DNA from: Gp7-AA10 sp035636095
GTDB lineage: Bacteria > Acidobacteriota > Thermoanaerobaculia > Gp7-AA8
DNA length: 35,933 nucleotides
Assembly (NCBI GenBank): GCA_035636095.1
Contig: DASPZU010000100.1
Span: 1 to 35,933, forward strand
Reading direction: 5' to 3'
The number at the start of each line of letters is the position of its first letter. The first letter of the stretch is position 1. The notes beneath the pieces were generated by a model. The model was not told where the DNA came from and did no database searches. It saw only the letters and a program-made list of their open reading frames with translations. Below, one piece after another: positions 1 through 6,726 of this stretch. The position numbers and the translations under genes were made by a program.

Positions 1-1749
1 AGCAAATCGACACATCGGGGGTGGTCGCCGCCCAACACTGCCGGCGACGCCGGACGTGGAAAGCAGATGGTGGAGAGCGTGGGCTGTCTCGCCTGCCACA
101 TCGAATCGGAGTGGATCAAGGACGAGAAGAGCGGGCAGATGCGGCTGGCGAAGCGCGAGGATTATCCGCTCGAGCGCAACTACGGATTCAATTTCACGGG
201 CGTGGGCACGAAGACCCACGCCGGCTGGATCTACAACTGGATCAAGAATCCGAAGAACTACTACGCCGACGCGCCCATGCCCTCACTCCGCCTGACCGAC
301 CAGGAAGCGGCCGACATCACCGCCTTCCTGATGACGCAGACCAAGCCCCAGTTCATGAACACGCCCATCCGCCCGCCCGACCCGGCGGCGGTGCACGATC
401 TCGCGATGGGCTACCTGGTGAATACGCTCAGCGTGCGCGACGCGGAAGCGAAGCTCCACGGCATGCCCATGCAGGAGCAGCTCATGTACCTCGGCCAACG
501 CTCGATTGAAAAGTACGGCTGCTACTCCTGCCACACCATCAAGGGCTACGAGAACCTCAAGCCCATCGGCACGGAGCTGACTACCGAAGGCTCCAAGGCG
601 CTTCATCTTTTCGATTTCGGATTCGCCAGGGAGTACATCGCGGAGGACGGCAGGAAGGAGCACATCATCGACACCGTCCCCTCGTGGATCTACAACAAGG
701 TCCGCAACCCGCGGGTGTATGACGATAAGCGTACGAAAATCTATAACGATAAATTGAAGATGCCGAACTTCCACCTCACTCAGGAGGAAGCCCGCCGCAT
801 CACCATGGTGGTCCTCGGCCAGACCAAGGATGTCGTCGGAGCGTCGAAGATGGCTGCCAGGGACGCCCGCATGCGGCTGATCGAGGAAGGGCGCAAGCGC
901 GTTTCGCAGCACAACTGCCGCGGATGTCACGTCGTCGATGGGCGAGGTCGTGCCATCGCCGAGACCATTGCCGACACCAACTTCCTGCCGCCCGATCTTT
1001 CGCCGGAAGGCGGTCGCGCGCAGTCGCAGTGGCTGTTCAACTTCCTGAAAGATCCGACGGTGATGAAGATTCGCCCGTGGCTGAACGTGCGCATGCCGAC
1101 CTTCCACTTCACGGACGACGAAGCGAATACGCTGGTCACGTTCTTTGCGCAAGAAGGCAAAGCATCGCAGTTCGACACCACGCTGGGCGTGCATCCGCCG
1201 GCCCAGAATGTGGCGGTCGGCAAGGCCGTCTTCACGATGATGCGATGCACGCAGTGCCACGTGACGACGCCCGTGAATCCTGAGAATCCGCCCAAGCCGA
1301 CCACGGTCGACACGACCTCGCTCGCTCCGAATCTCACGCTGGCGCGAATCCGATTGCGCCACGACTGGATTGCAGACTGGATCCGGCGTCCGAATGAGAT
1401 GATTCCCGGGACGCGCATGCCCTCGAACTTCCCGCGCGACGCCGTCACCGGCGGATTCCAATCGCCGCTGGGCAACGCCATCGACACGCCGGCGTTTGCG
1501 CAGGTCAAAGCGTCGCTGCTGCCATACTTCGGCAATGACGAAAAGCAGCTCAGGCGTACGATGGGCGACGCCGTGCAGCTCACCGAGTACTTGCGCGACT
1601 ACATCTGGAGCATCGGAATCACGCAGATGCGCAATGCCGCCCCGGGCGGAGAGACGCCCGGCATGCCCCAGACGCCGTCGCTGCCGGTGACTGTCGCGCC
1701 GGCGAAAACAGGAGAATTGTTACCCGCACCTCAGAAAGGGAGTCGATGA
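1..1749 (+). CDS. Four-heme cytochrome c (5' end outside window)
   Basis: Periplasmic or membrane-associated electron carrier, probably feeding the oxidase encoded downstream. The frame is open from base 1. The first in-frame ATG (67) lies only six codons before the first heme motif and interrupts the conserved G-D-A-G-R-G-K lead-in, so it is not the true start. Four CXXCH motifs are visible at nt 85-99 (CLACH), 520-534 (CYSCH), 916-930 (CRGCH) and 1246-1260 (CTQCH). Each is followed by a Met-Pro motif able to give the sixth heme ligand (Met codons at 277, 760, 1093, 1417), mostly as MPxFHxT followed by an acidic helix. The protein is therefore a fourfold repeat of a mono-heme module. The C-terminus is Pro-rich. 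The gene overlaps the next by ATGA. The CXXCH/Met pairs are seen; delivery of electrons to the oxidase is inferred from position. Confidence 0.88.
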   Translation, partial: SKSTHRGWSPPNTAGDAGRGKQMVESVGCLACHIESEWIKDEKSGQMRLAKREDYPLERNYGFNFTGVGTKTHAGWIYNWIKNPKNYYADAPMPSLRLTDQEAADITAFLMTQTKPQFMNTPIRPPDPAAVHDLAMGYLVNTLSVRDAEAKLHGMPMQEQLMYLGQRSIEKYGCYSCHTIKGYENLKPIGTELTTEGSKALHLFDFGFAREYIAEDGRKEHIIDTVPSWIYNKVRNPRVYDDKRTKIYNDKLKMPNFHLTQEEARRITMVVLGQTKDVVGASKMAARDARMRLIEEGRKRVSQHNCRGCHVVDGRGRAIAETIADTNFLPPDLSPEGGRAQSQWLFNFLKDPTVMKIRPWLNVRMPTFHFTDDEANTLVTFFAQEGKASQFDTTLGVHPPAQNVAVGKAVFTMMRCTQCHVTTPVNPENPPKPTTVDTTSLAPNLTLARIRLRHDWIADWIRRPNEMIPGTRMPSNFPRDAVTGGFQSPLGNAIDTPAFAQVKASLLPYFGNDEKQLRRTMGDAVQLTEYLRDYIWSIGITQMRNAAPGGETPGMPQTPSLPVTVAPAKTGELLPAPQKGSR

Positions 1750-2555
1750 AGAAATTCCTAATCGTGTTACTCGCAGGCTCGCTGGCGCTGGCCTGCGGCA
1801 AAGGCAAAGAGGCGAAAGAGGAAGAAGAGGGCACCGATGATCAGGCGCTGCAGACCTCTGCGACGAGTGCAACGACCGCAACGTCAGCGGCTGCGACCGC
1901 ACCTGCTGTCGCGATTTCCGCGGACGCCGCGACCATCACCGGAACCGTGAAACTCACCGCGGCTGCTCCCGCGATGCCGGCGCTGCAGATGTCCGCCGAC
2001 CCGTACTGCGCGTCGCAGCACGCCAGCGCCCCGGCGAAGGACGAGGAAGTCGTCGCCGGTCCGGGCGGCGAGCTCGAAAATGTCTTCGTCTACATCAAGC
2101 AGATCAACGGCAGTTTTCCGCCGTCGACCACGCCGGTGGTCATCGATCAGCGCGGCTGCCAATACCATCCGCACGTGCTGGCGGTGCAGGTGGGGCAGCC
2201 GCTGCAGATCAAGAATTCCGACAACGCGCTGCACAACATTCACGCGCTGCCGATCATCAATTCACAGTTCAACGAAGGGCAGCCGGTTCAGGGAATGGTC
2301 TCGACCAAAAAATTCGACAAGCCGGAGATCATGCCGTTCAAGGTGAAATGCGATGTGCACGGCTGGATGAAAGCGTGGATGGCGGTGATGCCGCATCCTT
2401 TCTATGCCGTCTCACAGGCCAACGGCTCCTACACCATCTCAAATCTGCCGCCGGGCAATTACACGCTGGTGGCGTGGCATGAGAAGTATGGTGCCAAGGA
2501 ACAGCAGATCGCGGTGGCCGCCAAAGAGTCGAAGGCAGTGAACTTCACGTTCTAG
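1746..2555 (+). CDS. Cupredoxin-like lipoprotein
   Basis: Probable copper-binding lipoprotein on the outside of the inner membrane, or an electron-transfer partner of the oxidase. The signal peptide MKKFLIVLLAGSLALAC ends in a lipobox with Cys17. A low-complexity charged and Ala/Thr-rich linker follows to about residue 60. The globular part has G-C-Q-Y-H-P-H, then H-N-I-H and C-D-V-H-G-W-M. That His...Cys-X2-His-X2-Met arrangement is the type I copper pattern of cupredoxins. The last 50 residues (S-Y-T-I-S-N-L-P-P-G-N-Y-T-L-V-A-W-H) look like a small carboxypeptidase-regulatory-type beta domain. The start overlaps the cytochrome stop as ATGA. Seen: lipobox and ligand pattern. Inferred: electron transfer between the multiheme cytochrome and subunit II. 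A role as a copper store for oxidase assembly is an alternative. Confidence 0.8.
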   Translation: MKKFLIVLLAGSLALACGKGKEAKEEEEGTDDQALQTSATSATTATSAAATAPAVAISADAATITGTVKLTAAAPAMPALQMSADPYCASQHASAPAKDEEVVAGPGGELENVFVYIKQINGSFPPSTTPVVIDQRGCQYHPHVLAVQVGQPLQIKNSDNALHNIHALPIINSQFNEGQPVQGMVSTKKFDKPEIMPFKVKCDVHGWMKAWMAVMPHPFYAVSQANGSYTISNLPPGNYTLVAWHEKYGAKEQQIAVAAKESKAVNFTF

Positions 2556-2562
2556 GAGTCGC

Positions 2563-4476
2563 ATGGCTCAAAGAAAACAGCTCAGGGTCGGAACACAGTG
2601 GCTGTACGCGGACGACGCGGAGAAACTCCTCCGCGAGGCGATCCGCCTGCGCGAACAGGAAGAGCAACATCATCGCATCTCCGGTCACACGCTTCCTTTC
2701 TGGCGAAAGTACATTTTTTCCACCGATCACAAATGGATCGGCATCCAGTACGGATTCACCGCGCTCTGCTTCCTGCTGTTCGGCTTCTCGCTGATGATCC
2801 TGATGCGGCTGCAACTCGGCTGGCCGGGACACGCGTTCGGCGCCCTCAAACTTCTGGGTGAAGGCCGCGCGCCTGGCGGCATTCTGCTCCCGGAGGCATA
2901 CAACCAGCTGGGGGCGATGCACGGGACCATCATGGTCTTCTTGGCGATCGTGCCTCTGGCCGTCGGCGCGTTCGGAAACTACGTCGTACCACTGCAGATC
3001 GGCGCGCCCGACATGGCGTTCCCGAAACTCAACATGGTTAGCTACTGGTGCTATCTGCCGGGCGGCCTGGTCATGCTGGGCAGTTTCGCGCTCAAGGACG
3101 GCACCGCAAACTCGGGATGGACTTCCTACCCTCCGCTGTCGGTGATTGCGACGCAGGGGCAGACGTGGTGGATCCTGGGCATGGTCTTGCTCATCACCTC
3201 GTCGCTCCTCGGATCCGTAAACTTTATCGTCACGATTATTCAGCTACGCGCGAAGGGGATGACGTTCATGCGTCTGCCGTTCTTCGTGTGGGCGCAGTTC
3301 GTCACCGGCTTCCTTCTGCTGCTGGCATTTCCGCCGCTGGAAGCGGCCGCCGTCCTTCAGTTGATGGACCGGGTGGCCGGAACGAGCTTCTTCCTCCCCA
3401 GCGGCCTGGTGGTCAGCGGACAGGTTCTGCACAACGCCGGGGGCGGCAATCCGCTGCTGTGGCAGCACCTCTTCTGGTTCCTGGCGCACCCGGAGGTGTA
3501 CGTGCTGATCCTGCCGGCGATGGGGATCGTGGCGGAGGTCATCGCGAACAACACCCGCAAACCGCTGTGGGGCTATCGATCGATGGTCGGCGCCATCGTC
3601 TTCCTCGGATTCATGTCATTCGTGGTGTGGGCGCACCACATGTTCCTCACCGGCATGGGCACGCTGATCAGCGCTTTCTTTCAGACGACCACCATGATCA
3701 TCTCGATCCCGTCGGTGATCATCTTGAGTGCGCTCTTCCTCTCGCTGTGGGGGGCATCGATACGATTCACCACGCCCATGCTCTTCGCGCTGGGGTTTCT
3801 GCCGATGTTCGGCATCGGCGGCCTGACCGGACTACCGTTAGGCCTGGCGACGGCCGATTTGCACCTGCACGACACGTACTACGTGATCGGACACTTCCAC
3901 TACGTGGTCGCACCCGGAACGATCTTCGCGATGTTCGCCGGCATCTATTACTGGTTCCCGAAAATCACCGGCCGCAAGCTGAATGATTGGTTGGGCAAGG
4001 TGCACTTCTGGGGCTCGTTCCTCGCGATCAACGGCGTTTTCTTCCCGATGTTCCTGCAGGGACTGGCGGGCGTGTCGCGGCGCCTGTACGACGGCGGCAT
4101 TCAGTACGCGCATGCCAAGGCGATCGCGGAGCAGACGAATCCTTTCATGTCGATCTCGGCGTTCGTGCTGCTGGGCTTCCAGGTCCCGTTCATCCTGAAC
4201 TTTGCCTACAACCTCCTCATGGCGTGGCGCGGCAAGAAGAATGTCGACGACAACCCTTGGCAGGCCACGACGATCGAGTGGGCTGCCACGACCTCACCTC
4301 CGTTAGGCCACGGAAACTTCGCAGTGCTGCCGGTCGTGCATCGCGGGCCATACGAGTACAACTGCCCCGAGTGCACGACCACGGACTTCATCCCGCAGCA
4401 TGTCGAGGTCGCGCCTCCGCCTCCGCCAGCCGGCGGAATGCTTCCGGAAGTCGCCGTCGCGCAGAAAGAGAGCTAA
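2563..4476 (+). CDS. ctaD: Cytochrome c oxidase subunit I
   Basis: Catalytic heme-copper subunit that reduces O2 to water and pumps protons in the inner membrane. It has 637 residues with about a dozen membrane segments after a roughly 50-residue charged N-terminal extension. Ligands are recognisable: His120 (A-M-H-G-T, low-spin heme a), His309 in H-P-E-V-Y (CuB, with Tyr313 positioned for the His-Tyr crosslink), His358-His359 in W-A-H-H-M (CuB), and His444 and His446 in G-H-F-H-Y-V (heme a3 and heme a). The Glu of HPEVY marks an A1-type oxidase. The C-terminal tail has an unusual C-P-E-C motif and a Pro-rich end. An AGGAG Shine-Dalgarno lies just before the ATG, 7 nt after the lipoprotein stop. 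The family is certain; whether the C-P-E-C tail binds metal is unknown. Confidence 0.97.
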   Translation: MAQRKQLRVGTQWLYADDAEKLLREAIRLREQEEQHHRISGHTLPFWRKYIFSTDHKWIGIQYGFTALCFLLFGFSLMILMRLQLGWPGHAFGALKLLGEGRAPGGILLPEAYNQLGAMHGTIMVFLAIVPLAVGAFGNYVVPLQIGAPDMAFPKLNMVSYWCYLPGGLVMLGSFALKDGTANSGWTSYPPLSVIATQGQTWWILGMVLLITSSLLGSVNFIVTIIQLRAKGMTFMRLPFFVWAQFVTGFLLLLAFPPLEAAAVLQLMDRVAGTSFFLPSGLVVSGQVLHNAGGGNPLLWQHLFWFLAHPEVYVLILPAMGIVAEVIANNTRKPLWGYRSMVGAIVFLGFMSFVVWAHHMFLTGMGTLISAFFQTTTMIISIPSVIILSALFLSLWGASIRFTTPMLFALGFLPMFGIGGLTGLPLGLATADLHLHDTYYVIGHFHYVVAPGTIFAMFAGIYYWFPKITGRKLNDWLGKVHFWGSFLAINGVFFPMFLQGLAGVSRRLYDGGIQYAHAKAIAEQTNPFMSISAFVLLGFQVPFILNFAYNLLMAWRGKKNVDDNPWQATTIEWAATTSPPLGHGNFAVLPVVHRGPYEYNCPECTTTDFIPQHVEVAPPPPPAGGMLPEVAVAQKES

Positions 4477-5099
4477 TGGACGCACACGCACCCGCGGAAC
4501 ATCACGACTTCGAGATCCCGCACACCGTCCATCCGCGTCCGGACACCGGGCTGTATAACGCCAAGCTCGGCATCTGGCTCTTCCTGGCCTCGGAGGTGAT
4601 GCTGTTCGGCGCGTTGTTCTCGTCGTTCATCCTGATTCGCACCAGTGCGCCGACCTGGCCTCGGGGCTGGGAGTTTCTCAATGTGCCGCTGGCGACCGCG
4701 AACACCTTCATCCTGATCGCGTCGTCGGTGACGGTGGTCCTGGCCTGGGCCAATCTGCGGCTTGGCAATCTGAAATGGGGACGCATCTTCATCGGCCTGA
4801 CGCTGGTGTGCGCGCTGGCCTTTCTGGTCAACAAGGGATTCGAGTACACCCACGAGTTCGAGGAGCATCGGTTCCCCAGCACCAGTAATTTTCTTGCGAT
4901 CTACTTCACGATGACCGGCCTGCACGGCCTGCATGTGTTAGGCGGCGTGATCGTCTTTGCATATTTTCTTTTTCCGGGCGCCAAAATGTGGAAAACCGAG
5001 CCGGCGCGTTACACCAACCGCATCGAAGTGTGCGGACTGTATTGGCATTTCGTCGATCTGGTGTGGATCTTTCTTTTCCCGTCGCTGTATCTGATGTGA
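4476..5099 (+). CDS. ctaE: Cytochrome c oxidase subunit III
   Basis: Membrane subunit of the aa3-type oxidase that stabilises subunit I and its proton uptake. It has 207 residues, the usual size for the short bacterial form with five helices. Family features are the Y-N-A-K-L-G-I-W-L-F-L-A-S-E-V-M-L-F-G opening helix with its conserved Glu, the F-E-Y motif, T-G-L-H-G-L-H-V in the fourth helix, and the ending Y-W-H-F-V-D-L-V-W-I-F-L-F-P. The start is the ATG at 4476, which shares one base with the ctaD stop (TAATG). A much longer reading frame in the same phase runs back through ctaD but is only a shadow. The N-terminus is His-rich (D-A-H-A-P-A-E-H-H-D). Confidence 0.95.
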   Translation: MDAHAPAEHHDFEIPHTVHPRPDTGLYNAKLGIWLFLASEVMLFGALFSSFILIRTSAPTWPRGWEFLNVPLATANTFILIASSVTVVLAWANLRLGNLKWGRIFIGLTLVCALAFLVNKGFEYTHEFEEHRFPSTSNFLAIYFTMTGLHGLHVLGGVIVFAYFLFPGAKMWKTEPARYTNRIEVCGLYWHFVDLVWIFLFPSLYLM

Positions 5100-5108
5100 G
5101 GAGAGTGA

Positions 5109-5465
5109 ATGACGGAACAACCGGTGATGGTGGAAACACCGCACGCCGCCGAGCACGCGGACGACCACCACAGTCCTGAGGCCATCAAAAAAGAAATCCG
5201 CGTTTACCTGATCGTCTTCGGGGCGCTGTCCGTTCTGACCGGGTTGACGGTGTACGCATGCTATGGGCTCAAGATGCCCGCGCACATCGCCATCACGATC
5301 GCGCTCATCATCGCGTGCACGAAGGGCTTTCTCGTCGCCGGCTTCTTCATGCATCTGCTGTCGGAGAAGAAGCTGATTTACTCGGTGCTGGGATTGACGG
5401 TCTTTTTCTTCGCGGTTTTGTTGTGGGGTCCGTGGCACCACTTCGTCGACATGATCGGAAAGTAA
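5109..5465 (+). CDS. ctaF: Cytochrome c oxidase subunit IV (caa3-type)
   Basis: Small accessory membrane subunit of the oxidase, 118 residues. An acidic, His-rich N-terminal tail (about 30 residues, with H-A-A-E-H-A-D-D-H-H) is followed by three hydrophobic segments: V-Y-L-I-V-F-G-A-L-S-V-L-T-G-L, I-A-I-T-I-A-L-I-I-A-C-T-K-G-F-L-V, and a third ending W-G-P-W-H-H. The A-x-x-K-G/A motif leading into F-F-M-H-L matches the prokaryotic subunit IV family. A good Shine-Dalgarno (GAGGAGA) precedes the ATG, 9 nt after ctaE. The gene order I-III-IV, with subunit II further downstream, is unlike the classical II-I-III-IV order of Bacillus. Confidence 0.9.
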   Translation: MTEQPVMVETPHAAEHADDHHSPEAIKKEIRVYLIVFGALSVLTGLTVYACYGLKMPAHIAITIALIIACTKGFLVAGFFMHLLSEKKLIYSVLGLTVFFFAVLLWGPWHHFVDMIGK

Positions 5466-5468
5466 TGA

Positions 5469-5669
5469 ATGTCGCTGCGCATCTTCCACGTCATCTTCAT
5501 CACGGTCTCGATCGCGCTGACGCTGTTCGTCACGGTCTGGGGCGTGCGGGAGTACATGACAACGCGCAGCAACAGCGCGCTGATGCTGGCGATCGTTTTT
5601 CTCGCGGGTGGCGTGGCGCTGGTCTTGTATGCCGGAAAGGCATTTCGAAAGTTGAAGGATCTGTCGTGA
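5469..5669 (+). CDS. Small two-helix membrane protein of the cox operon
   Basis: 66 residues, function not recognised. Two hydrophobic stretches (residues about 5-24 and 39-56) are separated by a short charged loop R-E-Y-M-T-T-R-S-N-S, and the C-terminus is basic (K-A-F-R-K-L-K-D). It starts 3 nt after ctaF and its stop overlaps the next start (GTGA). Being locked between ctaF and subunit II suggests a small oxidase subunit or assembly helper, like the single- or double-helix small subunits of other heme-copper oxidases. That is inference from position alone. Confidence 0.7.
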   Translation: MSLRIFHVIFITVSIALTLFVTVWGVREYMTTRSNSALMLAIVFLAGGVALVLYAGKAFRKLKDLS

Positions 5670-5977
5670 ACGCGGTCGCGAAGTCTCGAGGTCTGGCGGT
5701 CTCGCAGTGGTGCACCGCGAGACTTCGCAACCTCGCGACCTCGCTACCGGTTCTGGCGATAATTCTGATCGCTCCGAGTGCCTCCGCCTGCCCGGTCTGT
5801 TTCGGCGGACCGACGTCGGTCTCCAAAGGCATGGACTCCGCGATTCTGTTTCTGCTCTCGTGCGTCGGTTTGGTGCAGATCGGATTCGTGGCGCTCTTCT
5901 GGAGTTTTCGACGCCGCGCCAAGGAGCTGCAGCGTCGTCGCGAGCAATTTCATCTCATTGAGGGAGGTATGCGTTGA
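5666..5977 (+). CDS. Membrane protein with CPVCFG motif
   Basis: 103 residues from a GTG start that overlaps the preceding stop (GTGA); not a named family to me. Residues 1-26 (A-K-S-R-G-L-A-V-S-Q-W...R-N-L-A-T-S) are encoded by an octamer inverted repeat (5676-5746). A signal-peptide-like segment L-P-V-L-A-I-I-L-I-A-P-S-A-S-A then leads straight into C-P-V-C-F-G-G-P. One transmembrane helix follows (S-A-I-L-F-L-L-S-C-V-G-L-V-Q-I-G-F-V-A-L-F-W) and then a basic, probably cytoplasmic tail. The exposed Cys-Pro-x-Cys pair after the cleavage site suggests redox or copper handling during oxidase assembly; this is inference. A later start could remove the repeat-encoded extension, but no clearly better start codon with a ribosome site was seen. 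Confidence 0.68.
   Translation: MNAVAKSRGLAVSQWCTARLRNLATSLPVLAIILIAPSASACPVCFGGPTSVSKGMDSAILFLLSCVGLVQIGFVALFWSFRRRAKELQRRREQFHLIEGGMR
5676..5746. repeat. Octamer inverted tandem array, translated
   Basis: Four octamers of the form TCKCGAGG (TCGCGAAG, TCTCGAGG, TCTGGCGG, TCTCGCAG; 5676-5707), a 7-nt spacer, then four of the reverse complement form (CCGCGAGA, CTTCGCAA, CCTCGCGA, CCTCGCTA; 5715-5746). It encodes the N-terminus of the CPVCFG protein. Confidence 0.75.
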
Positions 5978-6726
5978 AAGAGTTCCTCGGCCAATGGATG
6001 CCGCCGGACTACTCGGCGCACGGCTGGCAGGTCGATCGAATCATCTACATCACCCACTGGCTGATGTTCGTCCTGTTCGTCTTCTGGAGCGCGTACTTCC
6101 TCTACGTTCTGTATCGCTATAACGCCAAGCGAAATCCGAGGGCCAGCTATCACGGAATGCAGTCGCATTGGTCGACATGGAGCGAGGCCGGTGTGGCGGT
6201 GGTGGAAGTGGTGTTGCTGGTCGGCTTCTCCATTCCAGGCTGGTACCAATGGAGCAAGCGCGTCGAAAAGGAAGCGAATCCTCTGGAAGTGCGCATCATC
6301 GGGGAGCAGTTCGCGTGGAACGTCCACTATCCCGGCCCGGACGGCAAATTCGGACGCACGCTGGTCAGCCTGGTCACGTCGACGAACCCGATCGGCCTCG
6401 ACTTGACCGATCCGGCAGCCAAAGACGACGTCGTGTCGCTCAACAATCTGCATCTGGAAGTGAATCGCCAGGCCCTGATTCACGTGACGTCGAAGGACGT
6501 CATCCACAGCTTCAAGCTGCCGGTGATGCGCGTCGAGCAGGACGCCATCCCGGGAATGGACGTCCCCATTCACTTCACTCCCATCCGAACGACCAACGGC
6601 GACCGCTGGGAGATCGCCTGCGCGCAACTGTGCGGCCTCGGCCACTACCGCATGCGCGGGCAAATTTTCGTCGACACCAAAGCGGATCTCCAGAAGTGGC
6701 TGGCGGAGCAACCGAAAGTTCAGTGA
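5974..6726 (+). CDS. ctaC: Cytochrome c oxidase subunit II (CuA)
   Basis: Carries the binuclear CuA centre that receives electrons from cytochrome c. It has 250 residues: two transmembrane helices (about 22-48 and 70-90), then the periplasmic cupredoxin domain. CuA ligands are His178 (D-V-I-H-S-F), Cys216 and Cys220 (C-A-Q-L-C), His224 (G-L-G-H) and Met227 (Y-R-M-R-G). The conserved aromatic/acidic region F-A-W-N-V-H-Y-P-G-P-D is present. There is no C-terminal heme domain, so this is not a caa3 fusion; the separate multiheme protein upstream probably does that job. The start is a TTG overlapping the preceding stop (TTGA), supported by AGGGAGG (about 5960-5966). There is no cleavable lipoprotein signal. 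Confidence 0.95.
   Translation: MKEFLGQWMPPDYSAHGWQVDRIIYITHWLMFVLFVFWSAYFLYVLYRYNAKRNPRASYHGMQSHWSTWSEAGVAVVEVVLLVGFSIPGWYQWSKRVEKEANPLEVRIIGEQFAWNVHYPGPDGKFGRTLVSLVTSTNPIGLDLTDPAAKDDVVSLNNLHLEVNRQALIHVTSKDVIHSFKLPVMRVEQDAIPGMDVPIHFTPIRTTNGDRWEIACAQLCGLGHYRMRGQIFVDTKADLQKWLAEQPKVQ

Noticed and set aside
67..69. ATG as the start of the multiheme cytochrome
   Set aside because: It lies within the conserved lead-in to the first heme motif and the frame is open to base 1, so the gene begins outside the window.
3987..4475. Long N-terminal extension of ctaE
   Set aside because: It is ctaD read in another frame; the subunit III homology begins at the ATG at 4476.
5258..5977. Longer version of the CPVCFG protein starting at 5258
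   Set aside because: It would run out of frame through ctaF and the 66-residue gene. The GTG at 5666 with a GTGA overlap is consistent with the other junctions.
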